The notes under the pieces were generated by a model. The model searched no databases. It was not told where the DNA came from and was given only the letters and a program-made list of their open reading frames with translations. From an uncultured Oscillospiraceae bacterium (GTDB lineage Bacteria > Bacillota > Clostridia > Oscillospirales > Oscillospiraceae): a stretch of DNA of 42,079 nt. The translations under genes were made by a program, and so were the position numbers. The stretch lies in contig CAMNOL010000008.1 of NCBI GenBank assembly GCA_946546815.1, positions 1-42,079 of the forward strand, given 5' to 3'. Shown piece by piece: positions 22,303-31,278 of the stretch. The stretch's first letter is position 1. Each line of letters begins with the position of its first letter.

Positions 22303-23796
22303 TTACTTCACAGTCAGCGTCCTGACCTCGCTCCATGCGGACCAGGAACGGTCATTGTCGTTGGGAACTTTCTTGAAGCTGCGCACCTGGACATAGTAGG
22401 TTTTGCCTTTTTTCAGGCCGGAAAGCTTCGCGGAGGTTCGGGAAGCGCCGGAAAGGGTCTTTGTCTGCTTGTGCTTGAATTTGCTGGAGGTGGCGTACCG
22501 GACCTGATAGCCGCCGGCCTTGCTGTTCTTTGTCCACTTGACCTTGCTGCCGCTGAGGGAGGAGATGGCCGGAGAGGTCAGACGGATGATTTCCTCATCG
22601 TCGTCGTAGCCGCTGACGTAGCTGCCGGAGAAGGCGCGAACGGTATAGTAATAAAGGACGCCGTTTTTGGTTTCTTCATCCAGCCAGGACAGCGTGGTGC
22701 TGCCCTTCACAGAGCCCACTTTGGACCATGTTCCCTTCTTGCCGGTCTTGCGGTAGACATAGTAGCCCTGGGCCTCTTTTTCCAGCTCCCAGCGGACCAG
22801 AATGCCCTTGTCCGTGTTCTTGGGGTCATCTACATCCGGGCAGTCCAGCCGGCGAATGCTCAGTCCCACATCATCGTAGGTTCCCTTCCCCGCAGCGCTG
22901 TAAGCCTGAACGCTGTAGCTGTAGAGGACGCCGTCGCGGGCGTGCTCGTCCAGATAGGAAGTTTTCTTTTGACCAGACACTTTTTTGATGGTGCTCCAGT
23001 CACTGTCAGGGGTTTTACGCAGAATATAGTAACCCTTGGCGCCAGAAACCGTCTTCCACTGGAGCTTCACGCCGTCGTCATGGTTGAATGCTTTGACCAG
23101 CTTGGGAGCGGCCAGCTTGGAGTCGGTTGTTTTGACCTTCTTCTGCTGGCTGGAAGCGGCACTGTCCTTTGCAGAAGCATTGCTCCAGGTCAGCTTTCCG
23201 CCGTAATGCTTTCTCACATTACTGGTCCAGCTGCTGTCATCTTTGGGGGTGTAGACGGTGGCCCGGACCTCTTTAAAGGCGTTTGCACCAATGGAAGGAG
23301 CAGAGCCTTTGAAGGTGATGGTCTTTAACGCTCTGCACTCGTCAAAAGCGTCCCGGCCGATGGTGCGGACCGATGCGGGAATGGTGATGGATTTCAGCGA
23401 TTCACATTCCTCAAAGGCTTCTGCCCCGATGGTGGTCAGCGTGTCAGGCAGGGAGACGCTGGTCACATACTCCAGACCTCCAAAGGCCTCCACACCGATG
23501 GAAGTGACGCCGCTGTTCACCACAATTTTGGTGATGGTGTCTTCGCAGGGCTCCCAGGGAGCATCGTTGTTGTCGTAGCTGTACATTGCACCGCTGCCGC
23601 TGATGGTCAGCGTCTTTTTGTCCTTGCTGATACTCCAGCTCAGCTTTTTACCGCATTTGTCGCTGGCAGCTGACGCCGCTGCAGCGGGCTTCTGGGATGG
23701 AGAGAAAGCCTCAGTTGCCAGCACAGAGCCCTGCAACAGAGAGAGGGCCATGGCTGCAGAGAGAATCAGGCTGAGAAATCTTTTTTTCGTATTCAT
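22303..23796 (-). CDS. Secreted BspA-type leucine-rich repeat protein with FN3-like domains
   Basis: A 497-residue exported protein. The ATG at 23796 follows GAAGGAGGG. Signal peptide residues 1-28. Residues 50-205 are BspA-like (LRR_5) repeats: VTSIGVEAFGGLEYVTSVSLPDTLTTIGAEAFEECESLKSITIPASVRTIG is the type pattern. The rest has three to four fibronectin III-like units of the kind GYYILRKTPDSDWSTIKKV, GYYVYRKTGKKGTWSKVGS and GGYQVRYATSSKF, ending YYVQVRSFKK. No sortase motif was seen. BspA-type proteins often bind host or bacterial surfaces. It lies 36 bp downstream of the anti-sigma gene in the same direction, so it is probably a target or partner of that sigma system. Confidence 0.85.
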   Translation of the reverse strand: MNTKKRFLSLILSAAMALSLLQGSVLATEAFSPSQKPAAAASAASDKCGKKLSWSISKDKKTLTISGSGAMYSYDNNDAPWEPCEDTITKIVVNSGVTSIGVEAFGGLEYVTSVSLPDTLTTIGAEAFEECESLKSITIPASVRTIGRDAFDECRALKTITFKGSAPSIGANAFKEVRATVYTPKDDSSWTSNVRKHYGGKLTWSNASAKDSAASSQQKKVKTTDSKLAAPKLVKAFNHDDGVKLQWKTVSGAKGYYILRKTPDSDWSTIKKVSGQKKTSYLDEHARDGVLYSYSVQAYSAAGKGTYDDVGLSIRRLDCPDVDDPKNTDKGILVRWELEKEAQGYYVYRKTGKKGTWSKVGSVKGSTTLSWLDEETKNGVLYYYTVRAFSGSYVSGYDDDEEIIRLTSPAISSLSGSKVKWTKNSKAGGYQVRYATSSKFKHKQTKTLSGASRTSAKLSGLKKGKTYYVQVRSFKKVPNDNDRSWSAWSEVRTLTVK

Positions 23797-23832
23797 AAGG
23801 GAACCCTCCTTCGTGTCAGGGACGGAAGATCG

Positions 23833-25044
23833 TCAATCGTCCTCGTCCTCGCCATCATCGTCGTGTTTGGTGGACTTTGTGCTTTTCCTGGACGCTTCAG
23901 AGCGTTGAGATTTTTTTTCGTCGTCGTCATCGTCGTTGTCATCGTCGTCATCCTCATCGTCACTTTGAGGGAAGGGACGGCTGCCTGTGTGCAGGGAATC
24001 GGTATCCATGTCGACAATCTGACCGGTGGCGGCGTGGATGTTGTATTCGTACTCGATGTTGCCGCTGATGAATTCCACCTCGTAAACCAGGTTACCGTCC
24101 TCCTCATCCAGCGCTGCCTTGATAAAGGTAGCGTTCTGAGGGGCGATACCTGCATGGTCCAGGGCGAGCTTTTTGGCTGCAGCGGCGGTGATCAGCCCCT
24201 GATTCAGCGCGTTGTCGTTCTCGTTGACACCATCCACCGCCTCGCTGAGATTTTCCCAGATGCTGTCGTCTGCGTCATAGTTGACGATATCGCTGATATC
24301 CAGGTGCTTTTCCCGAACCAGTGCGGCCAGTTCCTTGAGACTCATGGAAGCCAGCTCTTCCGGATCCAGGGAGCTGTCCTTACCGGCCAGATTCAGCACA
24401 AGCACAGCCTTGCCAATGGAGATGTGGTTGCTTTTTGCAAATGCTTTTGCCTGGGAACCAGTTTTCACCGTCTGGTTCAGCACCGCTGCCCGCACTTGAT
24501 TGTTGCTCAGGCTGCTGCTCAGATCCGTCAGCACCAGATTTCGGACGCTGCGGGCCTTTTCTGCACTGTTGTTTCGGATGGAAACCAGAATGCTGTTGTC
24601 CTGACCGGGGGTAAGATAACCGTTGCGGACCATGGAACCGATCACAGCGTTGACTGCAACGTTTAAATCCACATTTTTCAGGTCGATTCCGTCCAGAATC
24701 AGCTTGGCGTCCTCGTTGATGGGGGTGGCGGCAAGTACCCTGTCGTGGCTGTTGGTGGAAATCTCAATGCTGGGGTTGACGTCAATGTCCACCACGGTGT
24801 CCACAGCCAGATTGTTCAGGTAATAGTGCCCGCCGGCCAGTCCGATCATCAGCACCAGACAGGCTGCAAGGCTGCTCAGCACATAGAATATGGATTTGCG
24901 CGGAGGGGCTTTCACAGGTGCCTGCGGCACGTCAAGAGGCTCGGCGTTGAGCAGGTCCAATTTCCAGTCCAGGCGTTCCGGCATGTCGTCGGGCAGCATC
25001 TGCTTGAGGGCTGTATTCAAATCTTTTTCCAGATCATTCATCAT
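23833..25044 (-). CDS. RsgI-like membrane anti-sigma factor with PepSY-like domain
   Basis: A 403-residue single-pass membrane protein. It starts ATGATG at 25044 (or 25041), overlapping the sigma gene by 11 bp, so translation is coupled. Residues 1-50 are cytoplasmic and should hold the sigma factor. Residues 52-74 form the membrane helix. The extracellular part begins VDTVVDIDVNPSIEISTNSHD, as in RsgI proteins; Asn90-Pro91 is the pair at which RsgI proteins are reported to cleave themselves. LDGIDLKNVDLNVAVNAVIGSMVRNGYL continues that domain. Residues 285-350 look like a PepSY domain (AALDEEDGNLVYEVEFISGNIEYEYNIHAATGQIVDMD). The tail is extremely acidic (Asp/Glu runs). It lacks the SigI-binding N-terminal domain of classical RsgI, which fits its ECF partner. 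Confidence 0.82.
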   Translation of the reverse strand: MMNDLEKDLNTALKQMLPDDMPERLDWKLDLLNAEPLDVPQAPVKAPPRKSIFYVLSSLAACLVLMIGLAGGHYYLNNLAVDTVVDIDVNPSIEISTNSHDRVLAATPINEDAKLILDGIDLKNVDLNVAVNAVIGSMVRNGYLTPGQDNSILVSIRNNSAEKARSVRNLVLTDLSSSLSNNQVRAAVLNQTVKTGSQAKAFAKSNHISIGKAVLVLNLAGKDSSLDPEELASMSLKELAALVREKHLDISDIVNYDADDSIWENLSEAVDGVNENDNALNQGLITAAAAKKLALDHAGIAPQNATFIKAALDEEDGNLVYEVEFISGNIEYEYNIHAATGQIVDMDTDSLHTGSRPFPQSDDEDDDDDNDDDDDEKKSQRSEASRKSTKSTKHDDDGEDEDD

Positions 25045-25600
25045 AATGCGCTCCCTCCATTTGTTTTCTGAGCTTTTTCAGCGCCCGGTGGTATTTGGAA
25101 AGCACAGTATTCAGTGGGATGTGCAGGATTTCGCTGATTTCCCGGTTTTTCATGCCGTGTACCGCGTGGAGCATCACAATTTGCTGTTCCTGCTCGCTCA
25201 GAGTCCGGAGCACGGCCTGAAGCACCATTCTCTGCTCTACCGCTGAAATGCGGGAAAGGCCGTCGCCTTCCAAATCCTGAAGGCCGTCCAGTGAATCAAC
25301 ACGGCGACTGAGTTGGAGGTGTTTCAGGGAAAAATTTCGGGCGATGGTAAAAATCCACGCCATGGGCTTGCCCTGACCGCGGTAAGTATGGGCGTGACGG
25401 TACACCGCAAGCAGCGTCTCCTGGACAACATCCTCTGCATCGTGGGGGTTTTTGGTGATAGACAGGGAAAATCCGTAGATGTTCTGGGCAATTGCCTGGT
25501 AGAGAAAATGAAATGCCTCTCTGTCCCCGGCGGCGATCCTGGCCAGAAGCGCATCGTCTACCACTTTGGGATATTCAGTTTTCGCAGTGTTTTGCTCCAT
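25034..25600 (-). CDS. ECF-family RNA polymerase sigma factor
   Basis: A 188-residue extracytoplasmic-function sigma factor. The ATG at 25600 follows AGGAG at a spacing of 8. Region 2 is at residues 25-95 (AGDREAFHFLYQAIAQNIYGFSLSITKNPHDAEDVVQETLLAVYRHAHTYRGQGKPMAWIFTIARN). Region 4 is at residues 125-180 (VLQAVLRTLSEQEQQIVMLHAVHGMKNREISEILHIPLNTVLSKYHRALKKLRKQM). There is no region 3 and no SigI signature. It is the first gene of an operon with its membrane anti-sigma and a secreted LRR protein. It should respond to a signal outside the cell passed on by proteolysis of the anti-sigma. Confidence 0.93.
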   Translation of the reverse strand: MEQNTAKTEYPKVVDDALLARIAAGDREAFHFLYQAIAQNIYGFSLSITKNPHDAEDVVQETLLAVYRHAHTYRGQGKPMAWIFTIARNFSLKHLQLSRRVDSLDGLQDLEGDGLSRISAVEQRMVLQAVLRTLSEQEQQIVMLHAVHGMKNREISEILHIPLNTVLSKYHRALKKLRKQMEGAHYDE

Positions 25601-25621
25601 GGATATGCTCCTGCTTTTGGT

Positions 25622-25639
25622 AAGGGATTGGAATCCCTT
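25622..25639. promoter_or_regulatory. Palindrome in the sigma-factor leader
   Basis: AAGGGATT (25622-25629) and AATCCCTT (25632-25639) form an 8-bp dyad 21 bp upstream of the sigma start. It could be an operator or a leader hairpin. Confidence 0.45.
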
Positions 25640-25828
25640 CTACCTAATCAATCTTCAAAAGGACGGTTTTATTGCACAGTTTCAGTAGATTTTCTGGAAT
25701 TCCCGTCAGGCACAGAGGAAAAAACGAATGGAAAGCAGTTTCCATCCGCTCTGTCTGTCTGCCATGATATCTCATTTTCTGTTTTTTGAAAAGAGCAACG
25801 AATCTGGGGCAATTTCCTGGATTTTTTA

Positions 25829-25857
25829 TTGAAGAAGCCGGAGAAAAACAGTATAAT
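25829..25857 (+). promoter_or_regulatory. Promoter of the glycerol kinase gene
   Basis: TTGAAG (25829-25834), 17 bp, TATAAT (25852-25857), 42 bp before the start codon. The left part of the 299-bp divergent gap 25601-25899 must also hold the sigma-operon promoter, which I could not place firmly. Confidence 0.75.
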
Positions 25858-25899
25858 AGGACATAGCGAAAAGTAAAAGCAGAAAGGGGAGCTTTTTCT

Positions 25900-27402
25900 A
25901 TGCCCAAATATATCATGGCGCTGGATGCCGGCACCACCTCCAACCGCTGTATTCTGTTCAATGAGAAGGGCGAGATGTGCAGCGTGGCCCAGAAGGAATT
26001 CACCCAATACTTTCCACATCCGGGCTGGGTGGAGCACGACGCCACGGAGATCTGGCTGACTCAGTACGCCGTTGCCGCCGAGGCGCTGGCCAAGATCAAT
26101 GCTTCCGCCGGAGACATTGCCGCCATCGGCATCACCAACCAGCGGGAAACCACCATTGTCTGGGACCGGGAGACGGGGGAGCCGATTCACAACGCCATTG
26201 TCTGGCAGGACCGCCGCACGGCGGAATACTGTGACACGCTGCTGGATAAGGGACTCCGGGAGCCGTACCAGAAAAAGACCGGACTGATGATCGATCCGTA
26301 CTTTTCCGCCACAAAAATCCGCTGGATGCTGGAAAACGTTCCCGGAGCCAGGGAGAAGGCGGAGGCAGGAAAACTGCTCTTCGGAACGGTGGACACCTGG
26401 CTGATTTGGAAGCTCACCGGCGGAAAGGTCCATGTGACGGACTACTCCAACGCCTCCCGAACCATGCTGTTCAACATCATTGACCTGAAATGGGACGAGG
26501 ACATCCTGCAGGAGCTGGGGATTCCCGCCTCCATGCTGCCTGAGGCAAAGCCCTCCAGCTGCGTCTACGGGGAGACTGTGCCCGAGCTGTTCGGGAAGCC
26601 CATTCCCATCGCCGGAGCGGCGGGAGACCAGCAGTCTGCGCTGTTTGGACAGACCTGCTTCCGGCCCGGGGAGGCAAAGAACACCTACGGCACCGGCTGC
26701 TTCCTGCTGATGAACACCGGCGAGACCCCCGTTTTTTCCCAAAATGGCCTGGTGACCACCATTGCCTGGGGACTGGACGGAAAAGTGGACTATGCGCTGG
26801 AAGGTTCCATTTTTGTCGCCGGCTCCGCCATCCAGTGGCTGCGGGACCAGCTGAAGGTGGTGGATTCCGCCAGCGACTCCGAGTACTTTGCCCGAAAGGT
26901 ACCGGATACCAACGGCTGTTATGTGGTTCCCGCCTTCACCGGACTGGGCGCACCCTTCTGGGACCCCTACGCCCGGGGCGCCATTGTGGGCCTGACCCGG
27001 GGCGTGAACAAGTATCATATCATCCGCGCCACCCTGGAGTCCCTGGCCTATCAGACCTATGACGTGCTGAAGGCCATGGAGGCGGACTCCGGGATTCGGC
27101 TCTCTGCGCTGAAGGTGGACGGCGGCGCCTCTGCAAACAACCTGCTGATGCAGATTCAGGCCAACGTCATCCAGGCGCCGGTGAACTGCCCGGTGTGCGT
27201 GGAGACTACCGCCATGGGCGCGGCGTATCTGGCCGGTCTGGCTGTGGGCTACTGGAAGAGCAAGGAGGAAGTGCTGCAGAACTGGGCCATTGACCGGGTG
27301 TTCACCCCGGAAATCGACGAGGCGGCCCAGAAGAAGATGCTCAGCGGCTGGCACAAGGCGGTGGGCTGCACCTACGGCTGGGCCAAGGACGAGGAATACT
27401 GA
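25900..27402 (+). CDS. glpK: Glycerol kinase
   Basis: A 500-residue FGGY-family kinase that phosphorylates glycerol to sn-glycerol 3-phosphate with ATP. ATG 25900 follows AAAGGGGAG. Seen: [15 protein letters not shown] (phosphate loop), [41 protein letters not shown] (typical GlpK core), [50 protein letters not shown] and [17 protein letters not shown]. Standard length. It is a stand-alone unit with its own promoter and terminator; no glpF or glpD lies next to it. It is not a good candidate for the missing sugar kinase of the transketolase cluster because all motifs are those of true GlpK. Confidence 0.96.
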   Translation: MPKYIMALDAGTTSNRCILFNEKGEMCSVAQKEFTQYFPHPGWVEHDATEIWLTQYAVAAEALAKINASAGDIAAIGITNQRETTIVWDRETGEPIHNAIVWQDRRTAEYCDTLLDKGLREPYQKKTGLMIDPYFSATKIRWMLENVPGAREKAEAGKLLFGTVDTWLIWKLTGGKVHVTDYSNASRTMLFNIIDLKWDEDILQELGIPASMLPEAKPSSCVYGETVPELFGKPIPIAGAAGDQQSALFGQTCFRPGEAKNTYGTGCFLLMNTGETPVFSQNGLVTTIAWGLDGKVDYALEGSIFVAGSAIQWLRDQLKVVDSASDSEYFARKVPDTNGCYVVPAFTGLGAPFWDPYARGAIVGLTRGVNKYHIIRATLESLAYQTYDVLKAMEADSGIRLSALKVDGGASANNLLMQIQANVIQAPVNCPVCVETTAMGAAYLAGLAVGYWKSKEEVLQNWAIDRVFTPEIDEAAQKKMLSGWHKAVGCTYGWAKDEEY

Positions 27403-27439
27403 TACAAGGAATCAGAATTGATTTCATCATCATAACCGC

Positions 27440-27474
27440 AAAGGGTCTGACACAAACGTGCCAGGCCTTTTTTC
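27440..27474 (+). terminator. Intrinsic terminator after glpK
   Basis: AAAGGGTCTGACAC and GTGCCAGGCCTTT pair imperfectly around AAAC, followed by TTTTTT overlap and CTCC. Confidence 0.75.
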
Positions 27475-27565
27475 TCCTGAAACGGAAAGCGGATTGCAAC
27501 CCCGCAGAATATCCGAGAACGATTGCAGTGTGCACAGAGAATGCTGTTCTCCGGTGCGGGGGGCG

Positions 27566-27598
27566 CAAAAGGGCCTGACGCAAAAGCGTCAGGCCCAA
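27566..27598 (-). terminator. Intrinsic terminator of the OYE gene
   Basis: GGGCCTGACGC (27571-27581) and GCGTCAGGCCC (27586-27596) form a perfect 11-bp stem. On the minus strand TTTT (27570-27567) follows. Confidence 0.88.
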
Positions 27599-27631
27599 AG
27601 TTCTGTTATGGAAAAATCAGACTGCGCTGTA

Positions 27632-29656
27632 TCACACAGGGCTGGTCAGATCCAGGAAGCCCTTGTAGTCCAGCACGTTCAGAATGGCGCGGCCTTCCAT
27701 GGTGCCTTCCAGAATACGGCGGGCGCGGACGGAGTCGCCGATGGTGTAAATATGAACGCTCTCGTCCTCGCCGAACTCCTTCTCCAGCTCGGGCAGGATG
27801 GGGTTGTTGGCGCGCATGCCCAGGCAGTTGAAGCCCAGGTCGAACTCCAGGTCGGTGATGGTGCCGTCGGGCAGCTTCACGGTGAAGGCGTTCTCCTTGA
27901 CCTCCTGCAGGGCGGTGCGGGTCAGCTCCTTCACATGATATTTGTCGTGGAGCTCGCGCATGGAGCACTTGGTGATGGGATCGGACAGCATACCGATGCC
28001 GGGCAGCATATCAACGATGGTGCACTCTGCGCCGCGGGGGGCAAAGTACTCGATGACGTCCAGACCCACGGCGCCGCCGCCCATGACGACAACCTTCTTG
28101 CCCTTGCAGAACTCATCGGAGTACTTGCCGGCGTTGTAGTTGTTGATCATGTCGAAGATGGTGCAGACGTTGCCGGCTGCGATGTTCTCCCGCAGGCCCT
28201 TGATGGGGGGAACCAGCGGCACGGAACCGGTGGAGTTGACGATGATGTCGGGGTTCAGGGACTTGATCAGCGGAATGTTGGCCTCGGTGTTCAGGAACAC
28301 GAACAGGTTGTGCAGCTTGCTGGCGCGGTTCACCAGATACTTGGGGAAGTCCTTCATACGGCGCTTGTCGGGCAGATCGGAGATGAAGGTGGACAGGCCG
28401 CCCAGATGGTCGCTCTTCTCGATCAGGAAGGTGGTGCAGCCCACTTCAGCGGCGGTGCAGGCAGCTTCCAGACCGGCGGTGCCGCCGCCGACGACGACCA
28501 CGTTGCAGGGCTTCTTGACCTTCAGCTTCTTGTAAGCGTCTCCCTCAGGCACAGCGGGGTTCACAGTGCAGCGGATGGGACGGTTGACGCCGATGCGGTT
28601 GCCGGCGCAGCCCACGTTGCAGGAAATGCACTTGCGGATCATGTCCTCTTCGCCGTAATGAACCTTGTTGACCCACTGAGGATCCGCGATCAGGCCGCGG
28701 CCCATGCCGATGATGTCAGCGTCGCCCCGGGCCAGGGTCTCTTCCACGACCTTGGGATCACGGTAGTTGCCGGCGTTCATGACAGGCTTGTTGAACTTGT
28801 CCTTCACGGCGCGGGACATGTAGGAACGCCAGCCGTCGGGCAGGAAGTTGGAGTCGATCTGATACTGCAGGGAGGGGTTCAGAGCGCAGGACACGTCATA
28901 CATATCCACGAACTCATCCAGATACTCCAGATACTCCAGGGTGTCCTCCAGGGTGTTGCCGCCGGGCACACGCTCTTCGGCGGAGATACGAATGATGATG
29001 GGGAACCAGGGGCCCACACGCTTGCGGATTTCCTCCAGCACCATGCGGGGGAAGCGCATGCGGTTCTCCACGGAGCCGCCGAACTCATCGGTGCGCTTGT
29101 TGTAGTAGGGGGAGATGAACTGGCTCATCAGGTAGGAGTGGCCCATGTGGACCTCAACGGCGTCAAAGCCAATGGCCTGTACACGCCAGGCGGCGTCGGC
29201 GTACTTCTGGACGGTCTTCAGAATCTCTTCCTTGGTCATGGGACGGGGGGTCTCACCGCCGGCCTTGGTGGGGATATCAGAGGAGGAAACGGTCTGCATG
29301 CCGGTACGGGCAGAGGAAGCAGAAGCGCCGGCATGGTTGATCTGGATGGCAACGGTGGCGCCGCACTTGTGCAGGTTCTCCACCAGCTGATAGTAGCGGG
29401 GCATAAAGCTGTCGTGGTCGATGCGGATCTGGCTGGTGCCGTTGGAGCCCACGGGATAATCCACGTTTGCATTCTCCAGGATAATCAGGCCGGTGCCGCC
29501 CTTGGCGCGCTCCATGTAATAGTTCATGTGGCGGGGGCTCATCTCGCCGCTGGTCTCACCGTAGTTGGTGCCCATGGGAGTCATGGCAATACGGTTGCGG
29601 ATGGTGGTCCGCTTGATGGTCAGCGGTTTAAAAATATTGGGATAATCCTTCTTCAT
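27632..29656 (-). CDS. OYE-family enoate reductase (FadH/BaiCD-like NADH:flavin oxidoreductase)
   Basis: A 674-residue flavo-iron-sulfur enzyme that reduces an activated C=C bond. The ATG at 29656 follows GGAGG. Residues 5-335 form the FMN-binding TIM barrel with AIQINHAGAS, VEVHMGHSYLMSQFISPYYNKRTDEFGGSVENRMRF and GMGRGLIADPQW. A 4Fe-4S site has Cys343, Cys346, Cys350 and Cys363 (CISCNVGC...C). Residues 385-674 hold FAD and NAD(P) Rossmann parts (VVVVGGGTAGLEAAC; VVVMGGGAVGLDVIEYF). Relatives reduce dienoyl-CoA, cinnamate-type acids or 3-oxo-4-ene steroids. Its divergent partner operon handles shikimate-like compounds, so a cyclic enoate such as dehydroshikimate or a downstream product is a possible substrate. 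Codon bias indicates high expression. Confidence 0.9.
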   Translation of the reverse strand: MKKDYPNIFKPLTIKRTTIRNRIAMTPMGTNYGETSGEMSPRHMNYYMERAKGGTGLIILENANVDYPVGSNGTSQIRIDHDSFMPRYYQLVENLHKCGATVAIQINHAGASASSARTGMQTVSSSDIPTKAGGETPRPMTKEEILKTVQKYADAAWRVQAIGFDAVEVHMGHSYLMSQFISPYYNKRTDEFGGSVENRMRFPRMVLEEIRKRVGPWFPIIIRISAEERVPGGNTLEDTLEYLEYLDEFVDMYDVSCALNPSLQYQIDSNFLPDGWRSYMSRAVKDKFNKPVMNAGNYRDPKVVEETLARGDADIIGMGRGLIADPQWVNKVHYGEEDMIRKCISCNVGCAGNRIGVNRPIRCTVNPAVPEGDAYKKLKVKKPCNVVVVGGGTAGLEAACTAAEVGCTTFLIEKSDHLGGLSTFISDLPDKRRMKDFPKYLVNRASKLHNLFVFLNTEANIPLIKSLNPDIIVNSTGSVPLVPPIKGLRENIAAGNVCTIFDMINNYNAGKYSDEFCKGKKVVVMGGGAVGLDVIEYFAPRGAECTIVDMLPGIGMLSDPITKCSMRELHDKYHVKELTRTALQEVKENAFTVKLPDGTITDLEFDLGFNCLGMRANNPILPELEKEFGEDESVHIYTIGDSVRARRILEGTMEGRAILNVLDYKGFLDLTSPV

Positions 29657-30275
29657 AAAAGTTCGTTCCTCCAGTTTCCTGTTTTTTTGGGACTTGCATT
29701 AAGCAAAGTGCGGGTTTGAGGCAACAACCTGCACATTCCTGCTATTTTGTTATTATACTATTGGTTTTTTATGATTGCAAACCGCCGAATTTCCTGCCAC
29801 AGGGTCACTTTTTCAAAGAGAAAGTTAATTGTTTAACAAAAAAACCGTCGAACTTGCTATTTTTCACGAAAAAAGGAAGCCTAAAAGTACATTATATATA
29901 AAATTTTAACAATATCAATAAAAATAATTGAACAGTTAGAAGCTTCAGACATAGAATTCTTCGTGCTTTTGTAAAATAGAATCTGCTGCAGGAGCATAAA
30001 ATGGATTGAAATACAATACTTATCACATTTTTCAAAAGAATAGGATAAAAGTGGAAACTCATAGAGACAAACGAAGACTGATGAGAATTGATTGATAATA
30101 TCTATGAATTGTTACAAAATATATATTGGTTTTTCCGGTTGCTATCGTTTATTATTTAACGAAGAAAGACTTTTACAGTCGGGGACTTTGCGCTTACTGC
30201 GAAAGATTGCGGGAAAGCACCGGTGCAAGAGTCTGAACAACACTTTTACTACTTCAAGGAAAAGAGGAGTTACTT
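29657..30275. other. 619-bp AT-rich divergent regulatory gap
   Basis: Lies between the OYE gene and the aroE-like operon. Beyond the OYE promoter it shows a dyad GTTAA-N4-TTAAC (29824-29837) and a weak plus-strand promoter candidate TTGGTT-18-TATTAT (30126-30155). The last 100 bases (30175-30262) are GC-richer and may form a leader structure; I match them to no known riboswitch. No credible gene: the short frames at 29716-29901 and 30092-30370 lack ribosome sites. No regulator gene is next to the cluster, so control must come from elsewhere. Confidence 0.5.
29752..29780 (-). promoter_or_regulatory. Promoter of the OYE gene
   Basis: Minus strand TTGCAA (29780-29775), 17 bp, TATAAT (29757-29752), about 95 bp upstream of the start codon. 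Confidence 0.7.
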
Positions 30276-31172
30276 ATGCCGAACGTATCTGGACATACCG
30301 AGCTGGTCGGCCTGATGGCCTATCCCATCCGCCACACTCAGTCCCCCACTACCCACAACCTGGCCTATGACAAGCTGGGCTGCGACGTGATTCAGCTGGC
30401 TTTTGAGGTCGATAACGACACTCTGAAGGACAGCGTTCAGGCAATCCGTTCTCTGAAGATGCTGGGTTCCAACATCTCCATGCCCAACAAGACCGTTGTC
30501 CATCAGTATCTGGACGAGGTCGACCCCGCTGCTCAGCTGTGCGGCGCCATCAACACCGTGGTCAACACCCGCGATGCAGAGGGCAACGTCACCGGCTATC
30601 TGAAGGGCTACAACACCGACGGCGCCGGCTACTGGCAGGCTGTCAAGGAAGAGGGCATTGACATCAAGGGCATGAAGATGGTCCTGATCGGCACCGGCGG
30701 CGCCGCCAGCGCCATCGCCGCTGTGGGCGCTCTGTCCGGCCTGGCTGAGCTGCACATCTTCAACATCAAGGACAAGTTCTATGCCCGCGGTGAAGAGATG
30801 GCCGATAAGATCAACAAGGACACCGACTGCAAGGCCACCATGAACGACCTGGCAGACAAGGACCTGCTGAAGAAGCTGATGCACGAGGCTGACATCTTCT
30901 GCGATGCCACCGGCGTGGGCATGCATCCCCTGGAGGATCTGACCAACATCCCCGACACTTCCTTCTTCCGTCCTGACCTGATTGTCACCGATACCGTGTA
31001 CGCTCCCCGCGAGACCGTCATGATGAAGCAGGCCAAGGAAGCCGGCTGCACCAAGGTCTACAACGGCATTGGCATGATGCTGTTCCAGGCTCTGATCGCC
31101 ATTGAGAAGTACACCCTGAAGCCCATCACCCCCGAGCTGGTGGCTTACATGAAGGAGCAGCTGGGCATCTGA
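30276..31172 (+). CDS. Quinate/shikimate dehydrogenase, YdiB-like (AroE family)
   Basis: A 298-residue NAD(P)-dependent enzyme that interconverts shikimate with 3-dehydroshikimate and possibly quinate with 3-dehydroquinate. ATG 30276 follows GAGGAG. Seen: ELVGLMAYPIRHTQSPTTHN (substrate-binding Ser), SMPNK with catalytic Lys72, GAINTVVN, GYNTDGAGYW with Asp115, the nucleotide motif LIGTGGAASAIAA, and DTVYAPRETVMMKQA. The phrases GLMAYPIRH, LAFEVDND and SMPNK are much closer to E. coli YdiB as I recall it than to biosynthetic AroE. In an operon with a sugar-acid-type MFS transporter and a type I dehydroquinase, the same trio as E. coli ydiN-ydiB-aroD. A role in uptake-linked catabolism is therefore likely; biosynthesis cannot be excluded. 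Confidence 0.88.
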   Translation: MPNVSGHTELVGLMAYPIRHTQSPTTHNLAYDKLGCDVIQLAFEVDNDTLKDSVQAIRSLKMLGSNISMPNKTVVHQYLDEVDPAAQLCGAINTVVNTRDAEGNVTGYLKGYNTDGAGYWQAVKEEGIDIKGMKMVLIGTGGAASAIAAVGALSGLAELHIFNIKDKFYARGEEMADKINKDTDCKATMNDLADKDLLKKLMHEADIFCDATGVGMHPLEDLTNIPDTSFFRPDLIVTDTVYAPRETVMMKQAKEAGCTKVYNGIGMMLFQALIAIEKYTLKPITPELVAYMKEQLGI

Positions 31173-31208
31173 TCGGCCCGGAAGCATCCGACCAATTTGT
31201 TTTCACCG

Positions 31209-31231
31209 GAGGCCGGTGCTTCGCCGGCCTC
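31209..31231 (+). other. Hairpin between the dehydrogenase and MFS genes
   Basis: GAGGCCGG (31209-31216) pairs with CCGGCCTC (31224-31231). No T tract. Possibly an mRNA-processing or stability hairpin within the operon. Confidence 0.55.
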
Positions 31232-31278
31232 TGTTGAAGAAATACTCTATCAATAAGAAAAGAAGAGGTATGAAACAC

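Noticed and set aside
25662-25684. ECF-type autoregulatory promoter (TGAAAC and CGTC on the minus strand) upstream of the sigma gene
   Set aside because: The spacer is only 13 bp, shorter than the usual 15-17 bp; not strong enough to list as a feature.
25900-27402. Glycerol kinase as the missing kinase of the transketolase pathway
   Set aside because: All motifs are those of true GlpK; it has its own promoter without TGTCNGACA and lies 12 kb away.
27445-27452. GTCTGACA resembling the GntR operator
   Set aside because: It forms part of the glpK terminator stem and lacks the first T of the motif.
29716-30370. Short frames in the gap upstream of the YdiB-like gene
   Set aside because: No ribosome sites; one runs into the start of the dehydrogenase gene in another frame.
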